From assembly GCA_964622545.1 (NCBI GenBank), contig CAZUQM010000039.1, positions 3,913 through 67,912 on the forward strand: a stretch of 64,000 nt of DNA, given 5' to 3'. This document shows, piece after piece, positions 26,427 to 33,034 of the stretch (position 1 is the stretch's first letter; each line of letters opens with the position of its first letter). The notes below the pieces were generated by a model. It searched no databases, was not told the origin of the DNA, and saw only the letters and a list, made by a program, of their open reading frames with translations. The translations under genes and the position numbers were made by a program. This DNA is from JAFGLZ01 sp964622545 (lineage in GTDB: Bacteria; Planctomycetota; Phycisphaerae; UBA1845; JAFGLZ01).

Positions 26427-27235
26427 CGACCTGTCTCCGCCACGTAGACGACCACCACCCCCGCGGTCAGGCCGTGCGCGCGGACCTCGGCGAAACCCGC
26501 CCGACCGAGGCGTCGGACCATCTCGTCCGGATCGACGAAAGCCTCGACGCTATGGGTCAGGTATCGGTAGGCACCGGTGCGGTCTCGGCTGATTATGTTG
26601 GCCAGCCTCGGCAGCACGTGCCTGAAGTACAGCCCATACAACCAGCGCATGGCCCGGCGATGGGGCATGGCAAACTCGACGATGATCGCACGACCGGCGG
26701 GCGCCAAGACGCGTCTCATCTCGGCCAGGCCCGCGTTCAGGTCCTGGAAATTCCTTACGCCAAAGGCACAACTGGTCATGTTGAACGCTTCGTCGGCAAA
26801 AGGCAAGCGCATGGCGTCGGCCCGACACCAGGTCAGGCGGGCTCCGGCTGCGTGATCCTCCGTGCGAGCGGCGGCCAGAGCGAGCATCTTCTCGGCGAAG
26901 TCGAGGCCGACGACCGCCCCGGCGCGACCAGCGAAGGCCCGGGCCAGGTCGCCCGTTCCACAGGCGACGTCCAAGACGCGATCGGACCTCGTCGGGCCGG
27001 CGAGCGCGACGGCCTCGCGCCGCCACGCGGCGTCGCGGCCGAAGCTGGTGAGTCGGTTGACCAGCTCGTAGGTTGGGGCGATGGCGTCGAACATCACACG
27101 GACGCGCTCGGCCTTGTCGCGCTGGCCGTGGGGATCCGTGAGGAGACGGTGGTTCCAGAGCTCACCCGGCGGGGCATTGTCGTGGTCGGCGTGGTGTTGA
27201 TCGGAGGAGGATTGCACGGGCCCAGCGTACCGCAC
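26423..27235 (-). CDS. ubiE: UbiE/MenG-type quinone C-methyltransferase
   Basis: 270 residues. RVRVMFDAIAPTYELVNRLTSFGRDAAWR is the family start motif (it spans residues about 45-73), followed by the SAM-binding site VLDVACGTGDLARAF, the Asp at VVGLDFAEKML, and the family block AFGVRNFQDLNAGLAEMRRVL. It transfers a methyl group to demethylmenaquinol. The GTG at 27235 starts about 45 residues before the conserved core with a His-rich, low-complexity leader, so the true start may be further in. It heads the operon with the membrane/TPR, ubiX and ubiA-type genes. Confidence 0.93.
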   Translation of the reverse strand: MRYAGPVQSSSDQHHADHDNAPPGELWNHRLLTDPHGQRDKAERVRVMFDAIAPTYELVNRLTSFGRDAAWRREAVALAGPTRSDRVLDVACGTGDLARAFAGRAGAVVGLDFAEKMLALAAARTEDHAAGARLTWCRADAMRLPFADEAFNMTSCAFGVRNFQDLNAGLAEMRRVLAPAGRAIIVEFAMPHRRAMRWLYGLYFRHVLPRLANIISRDRTGAYRYLTHSVEAFVDPDEMVRRLGRAGFAEVRAHGLTAGVVVVYVAETGR

Positions 27236-27321
27236 ACCCCCGCCCGGGGCAATGTGAGGAGGGCCGAAGGATCGGACCGAAGCGGTCAGGGCTCAGGGAG
27301 CGGCGGGCGCGTTGCGTCGGC

Positions 27322-28032
27322 TCAGAGGGGTTCCTCTTCGTCGGTGATCTCGCCGAGTTGGACGAGGGCGCGGTAGGCGGCCTTCTGCTCGGCCTCTTTC
27401 TTGCTCGGTCCCCACGCGCTGGGAAAGCGTCGACCGGCTACGGCGACGCACATCTCGAAGCACTTGCTGTGGTCGGGGCCCTGCTCATCCAGGAGCTCAT
27501 AGATCGGCGTGGCGCCCAGGGATTTCTGGACATGCTGCTGCAACTGGGACTTGAAGTTGCGTTGGTGCTCGCTGTCGGCGGCCTCGGCGATGGCCTCGCC
27601 CATGTGCTCGAGGATGAAGCATCTCGCCCGCTCGATGTCTCCGCTGTCGAGGTAGATGGCGGCGATGACGGATTCGAAGGCGGCCGCAGCCAGCGAACTC
27701 GGCAATTGGCTCCGCCCACTCATGCCCTTGCCGACGAAAAGCAACTCGGGCAGGCCCAGCCTGCCGGCGGCCTTGGCACAGGTATGGCGGCTGACCACGG
27801 CAGACTTGATCTTGGTAAGCTCACCTTCAAGGTAGTCGGGGTACTTTCGGAAGAGCTCCTGGCAGACGATGACACCGAGGATGGAGTCGCCGAGAAACTC
27901 GAGGCGCTCGTTGCTCTCGAGCCGGCAGTTGGCCTTGGAGGCGTGCGTCAGGGCCTTGTCCAACAACGCGCGATCGTTGAAGTGATATCCCAGCGCAGCT
28001 TCGGCTTTGTCAAGGACCTCTACCTTGGTCAC
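27322..28032 (-). CDS. rnc: Ribonuclease III
   Basis: 236 residues. The endonuclease domain has HASKANCRLESNERLEFLGDS (signature NERLEFLGDS near 42-51) and the later catalytic acidic residues (AAFESVIAAIYLDSG). The C-terminal dsRNA-binding domain runs from about 160 (NFKSQLQQHVQKSLGATPIYELLDEQGPDH... KKEAEQKAAYRAL). It processes rRNA and other double-stranded RNA. The GTG at 28032 lacks a strong ribosome-binding site. A good promoter lies about 125 bp upstream. Confidence 0.95.
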   Translation of the reverse strand: MTKVEVLDKAEAALGYHFNDRALLDKALTHASKANCRLESNERLEFLGDSILGVIVCQELFRKYPDYLEGELTKIKSAVVSRHTCAKAAGRLGLPELLFVGKGMSGRSQLPSSLAAAAFESVIAAIYLDSGDIERARCFILEHMGEAIAEAADSEHQRNFKSQLQQHVQKSLGATPIYELLDEQGPDHSKCFEMCVAVAGRRFPSAWGPSKKEAEQKAAYRALVQLGEITDEEEPL

Positions 28033-28496
28033 GGATGGAGCCCGTCGGGCCGAAGGCGAGGGCCGCGCCGACTCGCCATGAGCGGGGTGGCCTTCGCCTA
28101 CGGTCGATGCCTACCGCCGGAGCTCGCCTGGGCTCCGGCAGGACCCTGTTATGCTAGAGTATATAGTCGGGCATCGGAGGGGTCAACTTAGCTACACAAC
28201 AGCACATTTGCCCAGTCTGCCTGCCGGCTGAGGTCGGAAGATAGGTGAGTGAATGGTTATCGGACGGAGGGGTTGCCCCCGACGCCGGCGGCATCGGACC
28301 GGGGTTGTGCATAGGTGGGCTCTGATTAGGGGGCGGCGGCAGCATGATATCCTATTGACCCTGCCGGGGGGCTCGGCTGGAGCCTCACCCGCCCCGGACA
28401 TCGCCTTCAGCAGAGACAGACCGGTGCACCAAGATGCATCCAACGCACCCTCAACGCGATTACATCGCTCGTTCCGGGCGACGTGGCGCTGCCGTG
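28033..28496. other. Intergenic region between the acyl-CoA dehydrogenase and RNase III genes
   Basis: 464 bp between two minus-strand genes. It contains the rnc promoter near 28158-28186 and a leader of about 120 nt. The rest (28190-28496) is G/C-rich with short open frames of unconvincing composition. I see no intrinsic terminator for the acyl-CoA dehydrogenase transcript. Confidence 0.5.
28158..28186 (-). promoter_or_regulatory. sigma70-type promoter upstream of rnc
   Basis: On the minus strand TTGACC (28181-28186) and TATACT (28158-28163) are separated by 17 bp; each matches five of six consensus bases. The predicted start is about 28150, giving a leader near 120 nt before the GTG at 28032. 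Confidence 0.65.
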
Positions 28497-30245
28497 CTAA
28501 TCGTCGGAATCGGGCTTGCCAGCGACGGCCTCGAAGGATTCCATCGTGCTCGTGTCGCCGCTCATGATGAGGTCCTGGAGGTAACGGACGCGGGGCAGGC
28601 GTTTGATCATCCAGCGCTGGGCCTTGGGCACGCGGGTCTCGTCGAGCGAGGCGTCGCGGAGGAACAGCGCCCCGCAGATGAGATCGATGGCCATGTCGAC
28701 GATGGGCTGACCGTAGAGGTCCATGTAGGTGGTGCCGGGCTGGCCTTTCACGAAGGCGATCACCTCGTCGAGCCGCTTCAGCCCGTCGGCGATCTGGTCG
28801 GCGACCACCTCGAGACGACCGGACCATCTCTCGAGCTCGAGCAATTCCCTGATCATCTTGCCGGCGGTACCGGAGGCCACACCTCGGACGGCGGCGATGA
28901 TCTGGAGCTGGCTGGTGCCCTCGTAGATCGTGGTGATGCGAGCGTCGCGGAGGTATCGCTCGACGGGGTAGTCGCGCATGTAGCCGCTGCCGCCGAGGAT
29001 CTGGAGGGCGTCGTTGGCCACGCGGATGCACATCTCCGAGGCCATGTACTTGCTCATCGGCGTGAGCATGCCGTTGAGGCGCTTGTAGGTTCGCTCCTGG
29101 TTGCGAAGCTTCTTGACGAGATCCTTGTCGTCGGGCTTGTCGAACTCGAGCTTGCGCGCGGCGCCGTACATCATGTCGACGCAGACGCAGGTCTCGTAGG
29201 TCAGGGCCCGCGAGGCCTCGATGTCGAGCCGCATCTCGATCAGCATGTCGCGGACGGCCGGCAGATCCTCGATGGCCACACCAAACTGCTTGCGCGTGTG
29301 GGCATACTCGCGTGCCACCTGGTAGGCGGCCTCGCCGATGCCGAGGCCTTGGGCGGCGATGCCGACCCGGGCGCCGTTCATGAGCGAGAGGACATAGGTG
29401 ATGAGGCCCCGCTGCCGCTCACCGATGAGCTTGGCCGGTGCGTCGTTGAACTGGAGCTCGCAGGTAGGCGAGCCGTGGATGCCGAGCTTGTCCTCCAGGC
29501 GTCGTACGACGACCTCGGGGCCGCGCTCGACGAGCAGGAGGCTCAGGCCCCGGCCGTCGGTGATCTCGGGCTCGGTTCGGGCGAGCACGAGGAGGATCTG
29601 ACCGCAGCCGTTGGTGATGAAGCGCTTGACGCCCTGGACGCGCCACTGCCCGGCACCGTCCTGGTAGGCGCGGACCTTGACGGCCTGGAGGTCGCTGCCG
29701 GCGTCGGGTTCGGTCAGGACCATGGCGCCTTCGAGCTCGCCGGTGGCGAACCGGGGCAGGTACTCCTGGCGGATGTCCTCGTCGGCATAGGCGTTGATGG
29801 TCTCGGCGATGCCTTGCAGGCCGAACAGGTTCATGAGGCTGGCGTCGGCCCGGGCGACCATCTCGGTGGCGATGGTGTAGACGAGGTTGGGGAAGTTCAG
29901 CCCGCCGAAGCGGTGCGGCAGGGTGAAGCCCATCAGGTCGGCCTGGGCGAGCTTGGTCAGGGCCTCGGCGGTGCCGGGTGCGTAGCTGACGGTGCCGTCT
30001 TCGTTGAGCTTGACGCCGTGGCGATCGACGCCTTCGGCGAGTGGCTCGATGTGCTCGGCGCAGAGCTCGCCGAGGCTCGACAAGACGCGTCGGTAGTTGT
30101 CGATGGCGTCTTCGGCGTCGTGCGGGGCGACGTCGAACTCGGCGGCGTACTTGTAGCCGTCCTCCATGAGATCGGCGAGTTGGCCCAGCGGCAGGATCTG
30201 GAACCGGAACACGATGTCTTGGTTGTCGTCGAAATAGTTGGCCAT
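28497..30245 (-). CDS. Acyl-CoA dehydrogenase, large form
   Basis: 582 residues, about 200 more than the usual 380-residue enzymes, the extra being a helical C-terminal domain after residue 450. Motifs: GFTLPHRFGGL, EGAMVLTEPDAGSDLQAV (FAD contact), KRFITNG, and RITTIYEGTSQLQ holding the probable catalytic Glu. FAD-dependent, it oxidises an acyl-CoA to the trans-2-enoyl-CoA and passes electrons to ETF. The partner ETF genes lie directly upstream on the same strand, so the three form one functional unit. GAGGG precedes the ATG at 30245. The acyl chain preferred cannot be told. Confidence 0.93.
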   Translation of the reverse strand: MANYFDDNQDIVFRFQILPLGQLADLMEDGYKYAAEFDVAPHDAEDAIDNYRRVLSSLGELCAEHIEPLAEGVDRHGVKLNEDGTVSYAPGTAEALTKLAQADLMGFTLPHRFGGLNFPNLVYTIATEMVARADASLMNLFGLQGIAETINAYADEDIRQEYLPRFATGELEGAMVLTEPDAGSDLQAVKVRAYQDGAGQWRVQGVKRFITNGCGQILLVLARTEPEITDGRGLSLLLVERGPEVVVRRLEDKLGIHGSPTCELQFNDAPAKLIGERQRGLITYVLSLMNGARVGIAAQGLGIGEAAYQVAREYAHTRKQFGVAIEDLPAVRDMLIEMRLDIEASRALTYETCVCVDMMYGAARKLEFDKPDDKDLVKKLRNQERTYKRLNGMLTPMSKYMASEMCIRVANDALQILGGSGYMRDYPVERYLRDARITTIYEGTSQLQIIAAVRGVASGTAGKMIRELLELERWSGRLEVVADQIADGLKRLDEVIAFVKGQPGTTYMDLYGQPIVDMAIDLICGALFLRDASLDETRVPKAQRWMIKRLPRVRYLQDLIMSGDTSTMESFEAVAGKPDSDD

Positions 30246-30254
30246 CGTCGGCCC

Positions 30255-30302
30255 TCACGTCTCGGTAGATCTCTTCCTGCTGCGGCGCGTCGAGACGCGC
30301 CA
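30255..30302. repeat. 48-bp direct repeat, left copy
   Basis: Runs from TCACGTCTCGGTAGATC to GACGCGCCA and is 47/48 identical to 30411-30458. Each copy contains an 8-bp inverted repeat, GGCGCGTC/GACGCGCC. This copy abuts the start of the acyl-CoA dehydrogenase gene, so one copy probably holds that gene's native leader and the other is a duplication. Confidence 0.9.
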
Positions 30303-30374
30303 TACGTTCTACGTTCACCGGCGAGCTCGTTAGCCTATGGCACCCGGTGAGACTCCCGTCCCTGGGTGTGACTT

Positions 30375-30411
30375 CGTGTCCCCCACCGCTGACGCGGTGG
30401 GCCACCCGGGT
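30375..30411 (+). repeat. Dispersed hairpin repeat, copy D
   Basis: GTGTCCCCCACCGCTGAC followed by GCGGTGGGCCACCCGGG. The arms CCCACCGC (30382-30389) and GCGGTGGG (30394-30401) pair perfectly over 8 bp around a TGAC loop; this is the best-preserved hairpin of the family. It lies between the two 48-bp direct repeats. Confidence 0.8.
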
Positions 30412-30458
30412 CACGTCTCGGTCGATCTCTTCCTGCTGCGGCGCGTCGAGACGCGCCA
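30411..30458. repeat. 48-bp direct repeat, right copy
   Basis: One mismatch from 30255-30302. It is followed by two copies of CTCCCTGACGGTCG (30465-30478 and 30493-30506). A related GCAACGCTCCCTGA occurs at 30487-30500 and again at 51470-51483. Confidence 0.9.
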
Positions 30459-30528
30459 CCGGGTCTCCCTGACGGTCGTCTCAACGGCAACGCTCCCTGA
30501 CGGTCGCGTCTCAGAGTCTATCGCGACC

Positions 30529-31557
30529 TCAGGCCCGGGCCTTGACGGCCTTGATCATCTTCGGCAGCACCACGTTCAAATCGCCGACGACACCGTAGTG
30601 GGCGATCTGAAAGATCGGCGCGTCCGGATCGCTGTTGACGGCGATGATCTTGGCCGACTGATCCATGCCGGCCCGATGCTGAACGGCCCCGCTGATACCG
30701 CAGGCGATATAGAGCGCGGGCCGTACCGTCGTGCCCGTCTGCCCGACCTGATGATCGTGCGTAATGTAGCCGCTGTCGACGGCGGCTCGTGAACCTGCCA
30801 CCGCGCCGCCCAGGGCGTTGGCGAGGTCTTGAATCAACTGGAAGTTGTCGCGGCTGCCGACGCCCGCGCCGCCGGCGACGATAATCCGTGCGGCCTTGAG
30901 GTTGACCGTGCGTTCGCGGCGGTGTCGTTCGAGGATGCTCAACGGGGTGTCGGCGGGCGAGAGCTCGACCGATTCGCGGATGATCTCGCCCCGCCTGGCC
31001 TCGTCGCCCGGCTCGAGCGGCATGACGCCCTCCCGGACCGTGGCCATCTGGGGCCAACGGCGGACGTTGACGATGGTCGCAATGATGTTGCCGCCGAAGG
31101 CCGGCCGGATCTGCATGAGCAGGTTGTCGTAGGTCTTCTTCTCGCGTTTGTCCTCATGGCTGCCGATGTCGAGGTCCGTGCAATCGGCGGTCAGGCCGCA
31201 GCGACAGGCCGAGGCGCATCGCGGCGCCAGGTCGCGGCCCATCGGCGTGGCCCCGTACAGGACGATCTGCGGGGCGTGCCTGTGGATCAGCTCGCAGACG
31301 ACCTTGGCGTAGCTGGTGGTCTGGTACTGGGCGAGGAGCGGGTCCTCGGTGAGGATCACACGATCGGCTCCGTGGGCGATGAGCCGCTTGGCCTGTGGTT
31401 CGACGTCGCTGCCGAGCAGCACGGCGCCGACCTTGACGCCCAGCCGTTCGGCGAGCTGGCGGGCCCGACCCAGCAACTCGAGTGGCACGTCGCTGAGGAT
31501 GCCGTCCTCTTGCTCGGCGAAGACCCAGACGTCGCCTTGGGGGTTCGGATCGATCAT
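30529..31557 (-). CDS. etfA: Electron transfer flavoprotein alpha subunit
   Basis: 342 residues from the ATG at 31557; a GTG at 31575 adds six residues. The N-terminal domain begins DVWVFAEQEDGILSDVPLELLGRA. The C-terminal FAD-binding domain has the family signature GQTGTTVRPALYIACGISGAVQHRAGM and NSDPDAPIFQIAHYGVVGDL. With EtfB it forms a heterodimer that carries electrons from acyl-CoA dehydrogenase. There is no N-terminal ferredoxin domain. It lies 79 bp after etfB and 283 bp before the dehydrogenase gene. Confidence 0.95.
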   Translation of the reverse strand: MIDPNPQGDVWVFAEQEDGILSDVPLELLGRARQLAERLGVKVGAVLLGSDVEPQAKRLIAHGADRVILTEDPLLAQYQTTSYAKVVCELIHRHAPQIVLYGATPMGRDLAPRCASACRCGLTADCTDLDIGSHEDKREKKTYDNLLMQIRPAFGGNIIATIVNVRRWPQMATVREGVMPLEPGDEARRGEIIRESVELSPADTPLSILERHRRERTVNLKAARIIVAGGAGVGSRDNFQLIQDLANALGGAVAGSRAAVDSGYITHDHQVGQTGTTVRPALYIACGISGAVQHRAGMDQSAKIIAVNSDPDAPIFQIAHYGVVGDLNVVLPKMIKAVKARA

Positions 31558-31636
31558 GCCGGGTTCTGTCTCCACTGGTCTTCTTCGCGTTTGTTCACCG
31601 CGCCGCGGCGTTCGGCCGGCCCTCGACGTCGCCGGC

Positions 31637-32551
31637 CTAGCCGATGGTGTGGTCCTCGATGAGCCCGTGGACCATCTCGGCGATGCCCTCGTCGGTCGGC
31701 TCGACCTTCTGGTACCCGCTGGCGGTCAGGACGATGGTCTGGACGCGATTGACCCACGTGGGCGAGCCACGAAGGCCGACCCACTCCATGTCGGCGTCGA
31801 TGTCGTCGAGGCCGACCTGCTCGATCAGCAGACCGGCGGCCTCCAACTCCTTGCAGCGCTGCTCGAGAGCCTGCTGTTTCTGTTCGTCGGTGGCATCGGG
31901 ATCGGCCTCGGCAAGCTCACGCGCGAGCTCGGCCTGCGAGCGGGCCCGCTTGTAGCGCATGATCCGCCTGGACGCCTGCGGTCGAGCCACGTTGGCCTCG
32001 CCGGTGACGGTCAGCAGGACGGGCAGAGGCCCTTCGACGCACTCCCAGCCGTTGCCGGTGTTGCGACGTGCGCGGACGGTGCGGTCGGAGAGCTCCACAT
32101 CGTCCTCAACGTAGGTGATCTGCGGGATGCCGAGCTTCTCGGCGCACTGGGGGCCGACCTGCGCGGTGTCGCCGTCGATGGCCTGTCGGCCGCAGATGAC
32201 GAGGTCGAACTCGCCCTGACGCTTGACGGCGCAGGAGAGGATGTGGCTGGTGGCCAGGGTGTCCGAACCCGCGCCGCGTCGGTCGGTGACCAGGAAGGCT
32301 CGGTCGGCGCCACGATAGAGGGCGTCTCGCAGGACCTCGCACGCCGCGGGCGGCCCCATGGAGATCACGGTCACGGTGCCGCCGTATTGATCGCGGACCC
32401 GCAAGGCGAGCTCGAGGGCGTTGAGGTCTTCGGGGTTGAAGATGGCCGGCAACGCGGCCCGGTTGACGGTCCCGTCGTCGTTCATGGCCTTGCCGGTGAC
32501 CTTCTTGGTGTCGGGCACCTGCTTGGCGAGCACTACACAGCGATAGCCCAT
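31637..32551 (-). CDS. etfB: Electron transfer flavoprotein beta subunit, resembling the flavin-bifurcating type
   Basis: 304 residues. It begins CVVLAKQVPDTKKV and continues NPEDLNALELAL, VTVISMGPPAA, DTLATSHIL and GRQAIDGDTAQVGPQ, which match bifurcating EtfB (for example Acidaminococcus type) rather than the plain mitochondrial type. A helical, charged insertion (about residues 205-245, ARSQAELARELAEADPDATD and on) before GLRGSPTWV makes it about 40 residues longer than usual. Expected role: NADH or electron binding and transfer together with EtfA. If it truly bifurcates, it would couple NADH oxidation to acyl-CoA reduction and ferredoxin reduction. The ATG at 32551 follows GGAG. It heads the etfBA-dehydrogenase unit. 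Confidence 0.93.
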   Translation of the reverse strand: MGYRCVVLAKQVPDTKKVTGKAMNDDGTVNRAALPAIFNPEDLNALELALRVRDQYGGTVTVISMGPPAACEVLRDALYRGADRAFLVTDRRGAGSDTLATSHILSCAVKRQGEFDLVICGRQAIDGDTAQVGPQCAEKLGIPQITYVEDDVELSDRTVRARRNTGNGWECVEGPLPVLLTVTGEANVARPQASRRIMRYKRARSQAELARELAEADPDATDEQKQQALEQRCKELEAAGLLIEQVGLDDIDADMEWVGLRGSPTWVNRVQTIVLTASGYQKVEPTDEGIAEMVHGLIEDHTIG

Positions 32552-32607
32552 GGCTTGGCGACTCCAGCTAGACCCATTGCGTTGCGCCTTGGGGTTTGAA
32601 ACGGGGT

Positions 32608-32636
32608 ACCTTATCGGACAGGTCGGGACGCGTCAA
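32608..32636 (-). promoter_or_regulatory. Probable etfB promoter
   Basis: On the minus strand TTGACG (32631-32636) is five of six consensus, followed after 17 bp by TAAGGT (32608-32613), which keeps only the outer TA and T. The predicted start is about 50 nt before the etfB ATG. A similar CTGTC-GATAAGG-TACC stretch occurs upstream of the HEAT-repeat gene near 63900-63925. Confidence 0.45.
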
Positions 32637-32794
32637 CGCTTCGGCACGTGTCGTGCCGTGCCGATGCGGGCGCAGGCAACCGCGCGGCACGGGGAAACCC
32701 GGCATTCGGGCGCGGGGAAGTCCGCCTGTACAGAGCAACCCCGCCAGACGATGACAGGGGTGTTACAGCCTCCCATACCTGTACTATTGCCCTG

Positions 32795-32826
32795 GGACCC
32801 ATCGCAAAGATGGGTCCTTTTGTTTT
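32795..32826 (+). terminator. Intrinsic terminator with no upstream gene
   Basis: GGACCCATC (32795-32803), loop GCAAA, GATGGGTCC (32809-32817): a perfect 9-bp stem followed by TTTTGTTTT. The T-run is on the plus strand only, so it ends plus-strand transcription. The nearest plus-strand gene starts downstream at 33035. Confidence 0.85.
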
Positions 32827-33034
32827 GCGGGACGGCCCGCCTCGGGGGCACCCCGCGCGTCGGCTAAAGAGCCTTGCTCGGCGAGCAGAGCGCAGGGGAT
32901 CCTCGTGGTCCGCCGATCGCCGCGGGCTGTCATTCCGAATCGAGCCGGGCTATCTTTGTGGGGCGATCCGTGCACGACGGTTGCACGGCGCGTGTCCGCC
33001 AAGCGGATCCGTCCGCAGGCCACGTCGAGGAGCC

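Larger units (their letters stand above)
32552..33034. other. Divergent intergenic region with an orphan terminator
   Basis: 483 bp between etfB (-) and the beta-propeller gene (+). It contains the probable etfB promoter (32608-32636) and a plus-strand intrinsic terminator (32795-32826). Between them lie potential stems, for example GGCACG-TGT-CGTGCC at 32643-32657. No open frame looks real. The terminator has no plus-strand gene before it; a small RNA or an attenuated leader is possible. Confidence 0.5.

Noticed and set aside
28154..28345. 63-residue minus-strand open frame (MLPPPPNQSPP...) downstream of the dehydrogenase
   Set aside because: Low-complexity Pro-rich start, no ribosome-binding site, and it overlaps the rnc promoter.
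28434..30350. 638-residue plus-strand open frame opposite the acyl-CoA dehydrogenase
   Set aside because: It is a shadow of the dehydrogenase frame and runs through the intergenic repeats.
32795..32826. Hairpin considered as the etf operon terminator
   Set aside because: The T-run is on the plus strand, and the etf genes are transcribed on the minus strand away from it.
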